From positions 112,369-176,368 of the forward strand of contig CAVULN010000047.1 of the NCBI GenBank assembly GCA_963742305.1: a DNA stretch of 64,000 nucleotides, written 5' to 3'. The DNA is from Roseiarcus sp963742305. Lineage in GTDB: Bacteria; Pseudomonadota; Alphaproteobacteria; Rhizobiales; Beijerinckiaceae. A program made the translations under genes and the position numbers. The notes under the pieces are model-generated. The model was given only the letters and a program-made list of their open reading frames with translations. It did not search any database and was not told where the DNA came from. This document shows, piece by piece, positions 18,463 to 27,304 of this stretch. Each line of letters opens with the position of its first letter. Within the stretch, counting starts at the first letter, position 1.

Positions 18463-18855
18463 CTATTTGATCACTTCCCAGAATATCCCGGCGACGCAAA
18501 TGAAGCCGAGAGTGAAGACAACCGTTCTCACGTAGGGGATGGCCGCCCAATAGACGATGGCGTGTGCGAGCCTCAGCCAGAAAAAGCTCATCGCCCAGAG
18601 GGCTGTCATCCCGTTCGCTTTTCCGCCGATTTGGGCGACGATCACCAGCGCGGCGAACGGAGCGAAACATTCGACCGCGTTGAGATAGGCGCGGTGAGCG
18701 CGTTGGCCCCATAGCGGGACTGGACGGGGCGTCGGGTCCACGTAATTCGCCGGCGCCAGTCCGCCATTCGTCATTACCTGGCAGATGATGTACGGGATCC
18801 AAAGCGCCGCTGTAAGCATCGCCGTGCATGCGAGATACCAAAGGTCGGTTGTCAT
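18463..18855 (-). CDS. MAPEG-family membrane protein
   Basis: A 130-residue inner-membrane protein with about four hydrophobic helices. RPVPLWGQRAHRAYLNAVE followed by FAPFAALVIVA is the MAPEG signature (membrane-associated proteins in eicosanoid and glutathione metabolism), where the RAxRAxxNxxE motif binds glutathione in characterised eukaryotic members. Bacterial single-gene members are mostly uncharacterised; glutathione conjugation or peroxide detoxification is a family-based guess. It is a single gene, convergent with DUF1015. A second, different MAPEG gene lies at 23634. Confidence 0.85.
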   Translation of the reverse strand: MTTDLWYLACTAMLTAALWIPYIICQVMTNGGLAPANYVDPTPRPVPLWGQRAHRAYLNAVECFAPFAALVIVAQIGGKANGMTALWAMSFFWLRLAHAIVYWAAIPYVRTVVFTLGFICVAGIFWEVIK

Positions 18856-19056
18856 GAGTTTTCCCTCCCGCCCGAGGCGTGTCGGACCGATCTCCGACCA
18901 CGCCGGCAGGACATAGACGCACGGTGATGGGCTACTTCGACAGCCGCGCCCAAAAATCGTCGGTTTTCGCGCAGCCCCTCACGGCTCTCGGCCCACTTTG
19001 ACGACCGCCAATGTCCTCGTTTGCTATAAGCTTTCCCTACCCCGGAGGCCTTTCTC

Positions 19057-20505
19057 ATGAAACTCGCCGATCCCACCCTGCTCAAAGACAAATGTCTTGT
19101 CGACGGCAAGTGGGTTGGAGAGGGGGTTCGCCCGATCGCCAATCCCGCGACCGGCGCGGTTCTCGCCAAGACCCCGCGCTTCGGCGAGGACGAGACGGTT
19201 CACGCGATCGAAGCGGCGGAGCGCGCTTTCGGCCCGTGGGCGAAGACGCTGCCCAAGGAGCGCGCCCGGATCCTCAGGCGCTGGTTCGAACTCATCATTG
19301 AGAACCGCGACGACATCGCCCTCATCATGACCAGCGAGCAGGGGAAGCCCCTTGCGGAAGCGCGGGGCGAGGTGGACTACGCGGCCGGCTTCATCGAGTT
19401 CTTCGGCGAGGAAGCCAAGCGCATCTATGGCGAGGTCAATCCGACCTTCCGCGCCGATTCGCGCATCGTCGTCGTCAAGCAGCCGATCGGCGTGGTCGCA
19501 GCGATCACGCCGTGGAATTTCCCCGCTGCGATGATCACCCGCAAGGTCGCTCCCGCGCTCGCGGTCGGCTGCACGGTGGTCGCCAAACCCGCGGGCGAGA
19601 CGCCGTTGACCGCGCTTGCGCTTGGCGAGCTCGCGCTGCGCGCGGGGTTTCCGCCAGGCGTCCTCAATCTCGTGACGGGAGACGCGCGCGCGATCGGCAA
19701 GGCGATGTGCCGCCACAAGGCCGTGCGGGCGATCGGCTTCACCGGCTCGACTGAGGTCGGCAAACTTTTGATGGCCCAGGCCGCGGACACGGTGAAGAGA
19801 GTCGGCCTCGAGCTTGGCGGCAACGCGCCGTTCATCGTCTTCGACGACGCCCACGTCGACGCGGCGGTCGAGGGAGCGATCATCTCGAAGTTCCGCAATA
19901 TGGGCCAGACCTGCGTCTGCGCCAATCGCATTTATGCGCAGGAGGGGATCTACGACGCCTTCGTCGCTAAACTCACCGCCGCCGTCGCCAAGCTCAAGGT
20001 CGGCGACGGAACCGAATCGGGCGTGACACAGGGGCCGCTCATCAACGAAGCGGCGGTGAAGAAGGTCGAGGAGCATGTCGCGGACGCTGAGAAGAAGGGG
20101 GCGAAGGTCGCGATCGGCGGCAAGCGGCACCAGCTCGGCCGCACCTTCTACGAGCCGACCGTGCTTTCGGGCGTCGATTCCTCGATGTTGGTTGCGCGCG
20201 ACGAGACTTTTGGGCCGGTCGCGCCGGTCTTTCGCTTCAGGGACGAGGCCGACGTGATCGCCCAGGCGAACGACACCCAGTTCGGCCTCGCGTCCTATTT
20301 TTACGCCCGCGACCTCGGGCGGGTATGGCGGGTGGCGGAAGCGCTCGAATATGGCATGGTGGGCATCAACACCGGGGCGATCTCGAGCGAGCTTGCGCCC
20401 TTCGGCGGCGTGAAGGAGTCCGGCATCGGCCGCGAGGGCTCGCGCCACGGCGTCGAGGAATTCGTCGAGATCAAGTACATGCTGATGGGCGGGCTCGATC
20501 GATGA
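19057..20505 (+). CDS. gabD: NAD(P)-dependent succinate-semialdehyde dehydrogenase
   Basis: A 482-residue aldehyde dehydrogenase. The catalytic glutamate is E252 in LELGGNAPF and the nucleophile is C286 in NMGQTCVCANRIY, with the oxyanion Asn in TPWNFPAAM. VGCTVVAKPAGETPLTAL is the cofactor-binding region. Length, the GQTCVCANR motif and the FGGVKESGIGREGSRHGVEE C terminus are those of GabD-type succinate-semialdehyde dehydrogenases, the last step of the GABA shunt, although a glutarate-semialdehyde role is also possible. No GABA transaminase is adjacent. It abuts a convergent MarR gene with no spacer. Confidence 0.9.
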   Translation: MKLADPTLLKDKCLVDGKWVGEGVRPIANPATGAVLAKTPRFGEDETVHAIEAAERAFGPWAKTLPKERARILRRWFELIIENRDDIALIMTSEQGKPLAEARGEVDYAAGFIEFFGEEAKRIYGEVNPTFRADSRIVVVKQPIGVVAAITPWNFPAAMITRKVAPALAVGCTVVAKPAGETPLTALALGELALRAGFPPGVLNLVTGDARAIGKAMCRHKAVRAIGFTGSTEVGKLLMAQAADTVKRVGLELGGNAPFIVFDDAHVDAAVEGAIISKFRNMGQTCVCANRIYAQEGIYDAFVAKLTAAVAKLKVGDGTESGVTQGPLINEAAVKKVEEHVADAEKKGAKVAIGGKRHQLGRTFYEPTVLSGVDSSMLVARDETFGPVAPVFRFRDEADVIAQANDTQFGLASYFYARDLGRVWRVAEALEYGMVGINTGAISSELAPFGGVKESGIGREGSRHGVEEFVEIKYMLMGGLDR

Positions 20506-20984
20506 TCATTCCCTCGCCGCCCGCGCCGTCTCTTGGGTCTGCGCCTCGCGCACGATGTCCCTCAGCTTGACGAGTTGCGCCTCCAGCGCCTCGAGGTCTT
20601 CCTCGGCCATCCGGCCCAAGCGTTGCCGCGATCCAGCGGCGCTGGACGGCGATCGCCTTGTCCGCCATCGCGCGGCCGGCGTCGGTGAGGTGGATGGCGT
20701 GCTGGCGGCGGTCATTGGCCGTCGGGCGGCGCTCGACCAGGCCCGCTTCGGCCAGCCGGTCGATCAGGCCGGAGATGTTGCCCTTGGTGACGTAAAGCCT
20801 TTTCGCCAGTTCCTGCTGGCTCACGCCCTCTTTTTCGGTCAGCGTTGTCAACACGTCGCATTGCGGGATCGAAACGCCGACCTCTCGCAGGCGCTCGCCG
20901 ACCGCCGACTGCATGCGCGCCTCGAGGCGGATCAGACGAAACCAGAACTCGCACGGAGCGATCGGGATTCTGCCGGTCAGGCAT
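20506..20984 (-). CDS. MarR-family transcriptional regulator (two frameshifts)
   Basis: A winged-helix regulator of about 157 residues when reconstructed. The core is intact: VSIPQCDVLTTLTEKEGVSQ, QELAKRLYVTKGNISGLIDR (recognition helix) and LVERRPTANDRRQHAIHLTD (wing). Two single extra bases disturb the ends. Removing an A near 20967 joins MPDRQ to IPIAPCEFWFRLIRLEAR, giving the start at 20984. Removing a G near 20620 joins AATLG to RMAEEDLEALEAQLVKLRD before the stop. It faces the divergent acyl-CoA ligase gene with 171 bases between, so it may regulate itself and that gene. No operator was identified. Confidence 0.85.
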
Positions 20985-21155
20985 TGGGCGCCCTCCTCAC
21001 ATCACGGGCCTCATGACGGCCTAAACCCATGAACGGCCTCAGAGAAACTCGACTTTCCGCGCATTGCAAAGGGGCGCCGGGGGCGCCAAAATGAGTCCGA
21101 TGAACAATCCGCGCGCCGCAATCAAGCGTTGAAAAGCCGCATCGGGAGGAATCGC

Positions 21156-22784
21156 ATGCTCGGACGGATGCAGGACTGGCCCCTGCTCATGCACAAGATC
21201 ATCGACTTCGCCGCCATCCAGTTTCCGGAGCAGGAGGTCGCCTCGCGCACGGTCGAAGGGCCGATGCACTACACCAATTATCGCGACATCCGCCATCGGG
21301 CGCTCAAGGTCGCCAAACGCCTCCATCGCGAGGGAATGAAGCACGGCGACCGGATCGCGACGCTCGCCTGGAACGGCTATCGGCACCTCGAAAGCTGGTA
21401 CGGCATAACCGGCATGGGCGGGGTCTACCACACCGTCAATCCGCGCCTGTTCCCCGAGCAGATCGCCTGGATCATCAATCACGCCGAAGACCGGATGGTG
21501 ATGACCGATCTCACCTTCGTTCCGCTTTTGGAGGCGATGGCGGATCGATTGCCGACGGTCGAGCGGTTCGTCGTCTTCACCGACCACGCCCATATGCCGG
21601 CGACCACGCTCAAGAACGCGGTCGCCTACGAAGACTGGATCGGCGAGGTCGACAGCGACTTCGCATGGGCCGAGTTCGACGAGCGCACGGCGGCGGGCCT
21701 CTGCTACACCTCGGGCACGACCGGCAATCCGAAAGGCGTGCTCTACTCGCATCGCTCGAACGTCCTGCATTCGATGATGGCGAGTTCGTTCGAGAGCCTG
21801 ATGGTGACCGCCTACGACAGCGTCCTCCCGGTCGTGCCGATGTTTCACGCCAATTCGTGGGGCCTCGCGCTCTCCTGCCCGATGCGCGGCTCGCGCATGG
21901 TGATGCCGGGCCCGCGGCTCGACGGCGCCTCGGTCTACGACCTTCTGGAGAGCGAGAAGGTGACGATGACCGCCGCCGTCCCGACCGTCTGGCTCGGCCT
22001 CCTGCATTACCTGCGCAAGGAGAACAAGCGGCTGACGACCCTCAAGTTCGTCGGCATCGGCGGCTCGGCCTGCCCGCCCGACATGATCCGCGCCTTCGAG
22101 GACGATTATGGCGTTACCGTGCGCCACGCCTGGGGGATGACGGAAATGAGCCCGGTCGGCTCGGCCGGCGCGATCAAGCCCGCAATGACGGTGCTTCCCC
22201 ATGAGCAGCAGCTCGCCGTTCAGGCCAAGCAGGGCTGGGCCCCGTTCGGCGTCGAGATGAAGATCGTCGACGACGAGAACAAGGCGCTGCCGTGGGACGG
22301 CAAGCGCTTCGGCAGCCTGAAGGTCAAGGGGTTCGCGGTCGTCGAAAGCTATTTCAAGGACGAGGGCGGCAAGATTATCGATGAGGATGGCTTCTTCGAC
22401 ACCGGCGACGTCGCGACTATCGATCCCGAAGGCTTCATGCAGATCACCGATCGCGCCAAGGATGTGATCAAATCGGGCGGCGAATGGATCTCGACCATCG
22501 ATATCGAGAACCTGGCCGTCGGGCATCCAGACGTGGCCGAGGCCGCCGTGATCGGCGTCGTCCACCCGAAATGGGACGAACGGCCGTTGCTCGTCGTCGT
22601 GGCGAAGGAAGGTCATTCGCCCAAGACTGGCGAGGTGCTCGAATTCCTCAAGCCCCGCATCGCCAAATGGTGGATGCCGGACGACATGCAGGTGGTGAAG
22701 GAGATTCCCCACACCGCGACTGGCAAGATCAACAAGTTGAAACTGCGCGAGACGTTCAAGGACTACAGGCTGCCTACCGTATGA
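21156..22784 (+). CDS. Acyl-CoA synthetase (long-chain or methylthiopropionyl type)
   Basis: A 542-residue AMP-forming ligase that activates a carboxylic acid with ATP and CoA. ATG 21156 follows GGGAGGA at a good spacing. The P-loop-like AMP motif is CYTSGTTGNPKGVLYSHRS at residues ~183-201; WGMTEMSPVG and FFDTGDVATIDPEGFMQITD are the A5 and A7 motifs; HTATGKINKLKLRETFKDY near the end contains the catalytic lysine. Close relatives are annotated as long-chain fatty acid or 3-(methylthio)propionyl-CoA ligases; sequence alone cannot separate these. It lies between a MarR and a TetR gene, a setting typical of fatty acid degradation genes. Confidence 0.88.
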   Translation: MLGRMQDWPLLMHKIIDFAAIQFPEQEVASRTVEGPMHYTNYRDIRHRALKVAKRLHREGMKHGDRIATLAWNGYRHLESWYGITGMGGVYHTVNPRLFPEQIAWIINHAEDRMVMTDLTFVPLLEAMADRLPTVERFVVFTDHAHMPATTLKNAVAYEDWIGEVDSDFAWAEFDERTAAGLCYTSGTTGNPKGVLYSHRSNVLHSMMASSFESLMVTAYDSVLPVVPMFHANSWGLALSCPMRGSRMVMPGPRLDGASVYDLLESEKVTMTAAVPTVWLGLLHYLRKENKRLTTLKFVGIGGSACPPDMIRAFEDDYGVTVRHAWGMTEMSPVGSAGAIKPAMTVLPHEQQLAVQAKQGWAPFGVEMKIVDDENKALPWDGKRFGSLKVKGFAVVESYFKDEGGKIIDEDGFFDTGDVATIDPEGFMQITDRAKDVIKSGGEWISTIDIENLAVGHPDVAEAAVIGVVHPKWDERPLLVVVAKEGHSPKTGEVLEFLKPRIAKWWMPDDMQVVKEIPHTATGKINKLKLRETFKDYRLPTV

Positions 22785-22800
22785 CGGACGAGCGGGACCT

Positions 22801-23529
22801 TCACCGCTTTCCCGATCCTCGCCCGCGAGCTGAGCTGCGGCTCTTGGAACCCAGGGCGGGCGAACAGCGCACGGCCGCCTCGAACACCGAAGCGAGCCCA
22901 TCCGCGAGCTGATCGTCGGTATAGGCGAGCGGATCGTTCATGCTCTCCACCATGCCCTTCATGGTGAGCACACCAAGGGCGGAGGTGAAGGCGAGGAACG
23001 CCATCAGGCGCGGTTCGGCCGGCAGCGTGCCCGCCCCCTTTAGCTTTTGCGTCGCGCCCTTGAGGAGAAGGTCATTTAGCGGCCGCACGCGCGCGAACTG
23101 CTTCGCGCCGAGTTTGACCGCGCCTGACCCCGCCACCTGACCGAACAGGAAAGCGAGGCGGAAGTCGTCGAGATTGGCCGCGAAAGCGGTAATCGTTTCG
23201 CGGACGATCGCCCGCAGCGCTTCGCCGCCGTCGGCCGCTTTCTCAACCGCCGCCTCAACCGCCTTTGCTTGCGCCTCATAGGTGGCGAAGACCAGCTCGA
23301 AGAGGAGCGCATCCTTGGAGTCGAAGTAATAGTAGAGCCCGGCCTTGGACAGGCCGGCCTCCGCCGCAACGAGATCGAGCGTCGTCGCCGCCACGCCCTC
23401 GCGCAGCAGGACCCGCCGCGCCGCCTCGAGGATTTCATCGCGCGACCGCTCGCGGCGGCGCTGCCGTCGGGCGAGGCGGGGCGCGGAGGCCTGCGTCGCC
23501 GGCGCGTTGTCAGGGTCTGCGGCCATCAA
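22801..23529 (-). CDS. TetR/AcrR-family transcriptional regulator
   Basis: A 242-residue repressor-type regulator. The N-terminal HTH is clear: RSRDEILEAARRVLLREGVA, then LDLVAAEAGLSKAGLYYYFD (recognition helix) and KDALLFELVFATYEAQAKA. The C-terminal ligand domain is hydrophobic, with no identifiable ligand. It is transcribed toward the acyl-CoA ligase end and is divergent from a MAPEG gene. The 104-base divergent gap contains a perfect 9-bp inverted repeat at 23573-23595, a likely operator. A hydrophobic acyl or xenobiotic ligand fits the context but is inference. An ATG one codon downstream is also possible. Confidence 0.9.
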   Translation of the reverse strand: MMAADPDNAPATQASAPRLARRQRRRERSRDEILEAARRVLLREGVAATTLDLVAAEAGLSKAGLYYYFDSKDALLFELVFATYEAQAKAVEAAVEKAADGGEALRAIVRETITAFAANLDDFRLAFLFGQVAGSGAVKLGAKQFARVRPLNDLLLKGATQKLKGAGTLPAEPRLMAFLAFTSALGVLTMKGMVESMNDPLAYTDDQLADGLASVFEAAVRCSPALGSKSRSSARGRGSGKR

Positions 23530-23572
23530 TCCTGATCATTACCGTGAGTAGACAATTTGTTCAAGTCTTGAC

Positions 23573-23595
23573 TTTTTCGACCAATAGTCGAAAAA
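23573..23595. promoter_or_regulatory. Inverted-repeat operator, probably for the TetR regulator
   Basis: TTTTTCGAC-CAATA-GTCGAAAAA is a perfect 9-bp inverted repeat with a 5-bp spacer. It overlaps a plus-strand promoter-like pair, TTGACT at 23568-23573 and AAAAAT at 23591-23596, separated by 17 bases. A repressor bound here would block the promoter of the MAPEG gene at 23634 and probably that of the divergent tetR gene. Confidence 0.7.
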
Positions 23596-23633
23596 TGCGC
23601 CTCGCAGTCAAAGCCGGAGAGAGGTCGAACGGG

Positions 23634-24101
23634 ATGGACGCGCTGAGTTTCGCCAATCCGGTCTTTGCGGCCTACGCGGTCGCGGCAACTCTGATGATTC
23701 TGATGGCGTCGGCGGTGTCGTGGCTGACGGTCGCCCGGATGATTCGGGTCAATGGCGGGTTCCGTTCGCCCGAAGACCTGCGAAAGACGCCGTTCAATCC
23801 GAGTCCCGACCCCAGCCAGCTCGCGCCGAACGAGAGCGTCGAGCGCATCCGCCGCATTCAGGGCAACAATGTCGAGAACATCCCCTTCTTTCTTGCCGGC
23901 GGCCTGCTCTACGTTCTGACTGCGCCGTCGCTTGTCATGGCCCGCCTTGCCTTCTATGGCTACGTCGTCTCCCGTTTCCTGCACTTTCTCGCTTATCTAA
24001 CGGCGCGGACCCATGATGTCCGCTCGATCTTCTGGACCATCGGCTCGTTGATCCTGATCTTGATGACGGTGAGGGCGCTCATGGCGGCTGTCGGCGTCTA
24101 A
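23634..24101 (+). CDS. MAPEG-family membrane protein (prostaglandin E synthase-like type)
   Basis: A 155-residue protein with about four transmembrane helices, started at ATG 23634 (MDALSFANPVFAAYAVAATL). The MAPEG motif appears as ERIRRIQGNNVENIPFFLAG, and RFLHFLAYLTARTHDVRSIF is the C-terminal signature seen in the microsomal glutathione S-transferase 1 / prostaglandin E synthase 1 branch. Characterised members use glutathione to conjugate or isomerise lipophilic substrates; bacterial roles are open. The strong palindromic operator in its promoter implies control by the divergent TetR. It differs from the MAPEG protein at 18463, so the two are not recent duplicates. Confidence 0.88.
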   Translation: MDALSFANPVFAAYAVAATLMILMASAVSWLTVARMIRVNGGFRSPEDLRKTPFNPSPDPSQLAPNESVERIRRIQGNNVENIPFFLAGGLLYVLTAPSLVMARLAFYGYVVSRFLHFLAYLTARTHDVRSIFWTIGSLILILMTVRALMAAVGV

Positions 24102-24151
24102 GGGGTCGCCGATTTGGCCTTGCGCGGGCGGCCCTGCTGCCCTATATGGCC

Positions 24152-24229
24152 CTCTCAACGACATCTCATAGCTCTCCGGTAAGGAGAGACAAGTTGAGAG
24201 TGGGCCCCGGCCGGGACCCGCTCTTTTTT
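24152..24229 (+). promoter_or_regulatory. Candidate transcription attenuator in the rimP-nusA-infB leader
   Basis: Two mutually exclusive RNA structures can be drawn. Structure A pairs CTCTCAAC (24152-24159) with GTTGAGAG (24193-24200), enclosing a hairpin CTCTCC-GGTAA-GGAGAG (24172-24188). Structure B is the terminator at 24198-24229. Both use bases 24198-24200, and extending A would block the base of B, so A acts like an antiterminator. The layout suggests regulated read-through into an operon that includes nusA and infB. Confidence 0.6.
24198..24229 (+). terminator. Intrinsic terminator hairpin just upstream of rimP
   Basis: GAGTGGGCCCC pairs with GGGACCCGCTC around a GGCC loop (one mismatch, one G-U pair) and is followed at once by six T. 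This is a strong intrinsic terminator. It ends 17 bases before the rimP ATG and more than 90 bases after the MAPEG gene, so it could end the upstream transcript, attenuate the downstream operon, or both. Confidence 0.75.
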
Positions 24230-24246
24230 ATTGCCGCCAAGGTCGC

Positions 24247-24960
24247 ATGGCTGAAAGGACGCTCCGAACCGCCGCCGAGCCCGCAGAAGGGCTGGACGAG
24301 CCGCGCCTGATCGAAGATTCGGGCGCTGCAGAACACATCGGCCGGATCGCGGCGCAGGTCGCTCGGGACCTGGGCTATCGTGTCGTCCGGGTGAAGATTT
24401 CCTCAGGCTCGGGCGCGACGGTTCAGATCATGGCCGAGCGTCCTGACGGGACGATGTCAATCGAGGATTGCGAGGACTTAAGCCAAGCGTTGTCGCCGGT
24501 GTTCGATGTCGAGGAGCCTGTCAGCCAAGCCTATCGGCTGGAGATATCCTCCCCGGGGATCGATCGGCCGCTCGCCCGCGAATCGGATTTCGCGCGCGCA
24601 ATCGGCCACGAGGCGCGGGTCGAAATGGCTGCGGCGATCAATGGGCGCAAGCGTTTTCGCGGGCGTCTCTTGAACGTCGCGACCGGGCCTGATGGGCCTG
24701 CCGCGCGGATGGCGCTCTCTGCCGACGACGGAAGCGACAGCGAGATCGAGTTGCCGATCCGCGCTATGGCCGAGGCGCGGCTCATCCTGACCGTCGAACT
24801 GATCCGCGCCGCGCTCCGGCGCGAGAAGGCGGCTCTCAAGGAGGCGCGGCGAGCCTCCGGCCGCAAGGCCGGTCCTGCGTCCAAGCATAACCGAAACGAA
24901 CCCAAAGCCGCGGCTCGCGGCGCGGCGAAAACGCCCCTCGGGCCTGATCAAGGAGAATAA
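24247..24960 (+). CDS. rimP: Ribosome maturation factor RimP
   Basis: A 237-residue protein needed for maturation of the 30S subunit. Core motifs are VVRVKISSGSGATVQIMAER, MSIEDCEDLSQALSPVFDVE and YRLEISSPGIDRPLARESDF, which define RimP. The N terminus is extended by about 30 residues, and a Lys/Arg/Ala-rich tail follows the C-terminal SH3-like domain, as is common in alphaproteobacteria. It is the first gene of the block rimP-nusA-ylxR-infB-rbfA-truB, with nusA four bases downstream, and is preceded by a terminator/antiterminator-like leader. Confidence 0.95.
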   Translation: MAERTLRTAAEPAEGLDEPRLIEDSGAAEHIGRIAAQVARDLGYRVVRVKISSGSGATVQIMAERPDGTMSIEDCEDLSQALSPVFDVEEPVSQAYRLEISSPGIDRPLARESDFARAIGHEARVEMAAAINGRKRFRGRLLNVATGPDGPAARMALSADDGSDSEIELPIRAMAEARLILTVELIRAALRREKAALKEARRASGRKAGPASKHNRNEPKAAARGAAKTPLGPDQGE

Positions 24961-24964
24961 CCCC

Positions 24965-26569
24965 ATGGCCGTCAGCGCCAACCGACTTGAACTCTTGCAG
25001 ATCGTCGACGCGGTCGCACGGGAAAAATCGATCGACCGATCGATCGTTCTCGCGTCGATGGAAGACGCGATGCAGAAGGCCGCACGCTCGCGTTACGGCC
25101 AGGAGACCGAAGTCCGCGCGGAAATCAATCCCAAGACCGGCGAGATCCGGTTCTCGCGGCTCCTGCTCGTCGTCGATGAGGTCGAAAACGAAGCGACGCA
25201 GATGACACTCGCGGAAGCGCAGAAGAAGAACCCGTCGGCGCAGATCGGCGACTGGATCGCCGAATCCCTGCCCCCGTTCGACTACGGACGCATCCCCGCC
25301 CAAGCGTCGAAGCAGGTGCTGGTGCAGAAAATCCGCGAGGCCGAGCGCGACAAGCAATATGAGGTCTACAAGGATCGCATCGGCGATATCATCAACGGCG
25401 CAGTCAAGCGGGTCGAGTACGGCAATGTCGTGGTCGATCTCGGGGGCGCTGGCGCGGGCGAGGCGGTGGTGCGGCGAGACGAAATGATCCCACGCGAAAT
25501 GTTCCGCCCCGGCGACCGCATCCGCGCCTATGTCTATGACGTCCGGCGTGAGACCCGCGGACCCCAGATCTTCCTTTCCCGCACCCATCCGCAATTCACC
25601 GCGCGCCTGTTCGCACAGGAAGTCCCGGAGATTTACGACGGTATTGTCGAGGTGAAATCGGTGGCCCGCGATCCGGGCTCGCGCGCCAAGATCGCGGTGG
25701 TGTCGAACAATTCCTCGATCGACCCGGTCGGCGCATGTGTCGGCATGCGCGGCTCGCGCGTGCAGGCGGTCGTCAATGAATTGCAGGGCGAGAAAATCGA
25801 CATCATCCCCTGGTCTCCGGACTCCGCGACGTTCATCGTTAACGCGTTGCAGCCTGCGGAAGTGATGAAGGTGGTGCTCGACGAAGACACCACCCGCATC
25901 GAGGTCGTGGTCCCCGACGATCAGCTGTCCCTGGCGATCGGCCGGCGCGGGCAGAACGTGCGCCTCGCCTCGCAGCTCACCGGCTGGGACATCGACATCC
26001 TGACGGAAGCCGAGGAATCGGAGCGCCGGCAGAAGGAATTCGCCGAGCGGACGCAGACCTTCATGGAGGCGCTCGACGTAGACGAGACGGTCGCGCAGCT
26101 GCTTGCCTCCGAAGGCTTCCGCACGGTCGAGGAAATCGCCTATGTCGAGCCGCGGGAGCTTGCCTCGATCGAAGGCTTCGACGGCGACACGGCGGCGGAA
26201 ATCCAAGCCCGCGCGCAAGGCCATCTCGCACGGATCGAAGCCGAGTTCGACGAGCAGCGCAAGGCGCTCGGCGTGTCCGACGATCTCAAGGAGATCGGCG
26301 GCCTGACGACGCCGATGCTGGTCAAGCTCGGAGAGAACGGCGTGAAGACGCTCGAGGATCTCGCGGATTGCGCGAGCGACGACCTCGTCGGCTGGATTGA
26401 CGGCGATACGGCGAAGCCGGGGTTCCTCTCCGGCTTCGACGTGTCGCGCGTGCAGGCGGACGCGATGATTCTCGACGCGCGCGTGCGCGCAGGCTGGATC
26501 GAAGCGCCCACACCCGTGGAGGAGAGGCGGACGCAGGAGGGCGAAGCGGAAGAGAGCGAAGGCGCATAG
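24965..26569 (+). CDS. nusA: Transcription elongation/termination factor NusA
   Basis: A 534-residue RNA polymerase-associated factor. Domain order: N-terminal polymerase-binding domain (ANRLELLQIVDAVAREKSID at the start), S1 domain around residues 130-200 (GNVVVDLGGAGAGEAVVRRD), KH1 and KH2 (DPVGACVGMRGSRVQAVVNE, AIGRRGQNVRLASQLTGWDI), and two acidic C-terminal helix-hairpin repeats (LASEGFRTVEEIAYVEPREL and a second copy). The duplicated C-terminal repeat is normal for proteobacteria. The reading frame is intact. As an antiterminator component it could feed back on the leader hairpin upstream of rimP. Confidence 0.97.
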   Translation: MAVSANRLELLQIVDAVAREKSIDRSIVLASMEDAMQKAARSRYGQETEVRAEINPKTGEIRFSRLLLVVDEVENEATQMTLAEAQKKNPSAQIGDWIAESLPPFDYGRIPAQASKQVLVQKIREAERDKQYEVYKDRIGDIINGAVKRVEYGNVVVDLGGAGAGEAVVRRDEMIPREMFRPGDRIRAYVYDVRRETRGPQIFLSRTHPQFTARLFAQEVPEIYDGIVEVKSVARDPGSRAKIAVVSNNSSIDPVGACVGMRGSRVQAVVNELQGEKIDIIPWSPDSATFIVNALQPAEVMKVVLDEDTTRIEVVVPDDQLSLAIGRRGQNVRLASQLTGWDIDILTEAEESERRQKEFAERTQTFMEALDVDETVAQLLASEGFRTVEEIAYVEPRELASIEGFDGDTAAEIQARAQGHLARIEAEFDEQRKALGVSDDLKEIGGLTTPMLVKLGENGVKTLEDLADCASDDLVGWIDGDTAKPGFLSGFDVSRVQADAMILDARVRAGWIEAPTPVEERRTQEGEAEESEGA

Positions 26570-26591
26570 GCGGAAGACAGGATCGTTTCAG

Positions 26592-27296
26592 TTGCAGACG
26601 AACGAGAGAGCCGGGTCGGAGCGGACCTGTATCGTCACGGGGACGAAGGATGTTCCTGAGGCGATGCTTCGCTTTGCGCTCGGCCCCGACGGATCGGTTG
26701 TCCCCGATATCCGCCGGAAGCTGCCCGGACGTGGAGTGTGGACGCGGCTGAACTTTGAAACGGTGCGCCGGGCGGCCATGAAACAGGCGTTTTCGCGCGC
26801 ATTCCGCGCCGGGGCGGAAGCGCCCGCTTCGCTCGCCGAGACGGTCGACGCGCTTCTGGAACGCGACGCGCTGCAGGCGCTGTCGATCGCCAACAAGGCG
26901 GGTCTCGTCCTCGCCGGCGCGGTCAAGGTCGATTCCGCGATCGAGACAGGTCAAGTCGCCGCGCTCATTCAAGCGAGCGACGGAGCGGCGGACGGAGCGG
27001 CTAAACGAGCCCGAGCCCTGCGCGCGAATCTCGGGCCGGCGGCGGCAGCCGTGGCGCGCGTCGATCTCTTCACTTCTCGTCAATTGGATTTGGCGTTGGG
27101 GCGAGCAAATGTGATACATGCTGCCCTTAAACATGGGGCGGCGAGTTCGGCCTTTCTCGCAAGGGCGGATCGTTTGCGCCGTTACCGCGAAGGGGAAGCG
27201 GCGGCGGCCGCCGGAAACGTGTGTGGCGGCGAGACGGCTGACAAGGCCCGCACAATCGGCGGGCCCGTCAATTTGGCTGAGAAGCCAAGCGGTTAG
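26592..27296 (+). CDS. YlxR/DUF448 RNA-binding protein with L7Ae-like domain
   Basis: A 234-residue two-domain protein. Residues ~10-90 are the YlxR (DUF448) domain, with ERTCIVTGTKDVPEAMLRFA and LPGRGVWTRLNFETVRRAAM. Residues ~90-200 resemble the ribosomal L7Ae/L30e fold (ALSIANKAGLVLAGAVKVDS), a fusion typical of alphaproteobacteria. The only in-frame start after the nusA stop is TTG at 26592, giving a non-ATG start. YlxR is linked to RNA and nucleoid binding; its exact role is unsettled. It lies between nusA and infB as in most bacteria. Confidence 0.9.
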   Translation: MQTNERAGSERTCIVTGTKDVPEAMLRFALGPDGSVVPDIRRKLPGRGVWTRLNFETVRRAAMKQAFSRAFRAGAEAPASLAETVDALLERDALQALSIANKAGLVLAGAVKVDSAIETGQVAALIQASDGAADGAAKRARALRANLGPAAAAVARVDLFTSRQLDLALGRANVIHAALKHGAASSAFLARADRLRRYREGEAAAAAGNVCGGETADKARTIGGPVNLAEKPSG

Positions 27297-27304
27297 GAAT
27301 TGGC

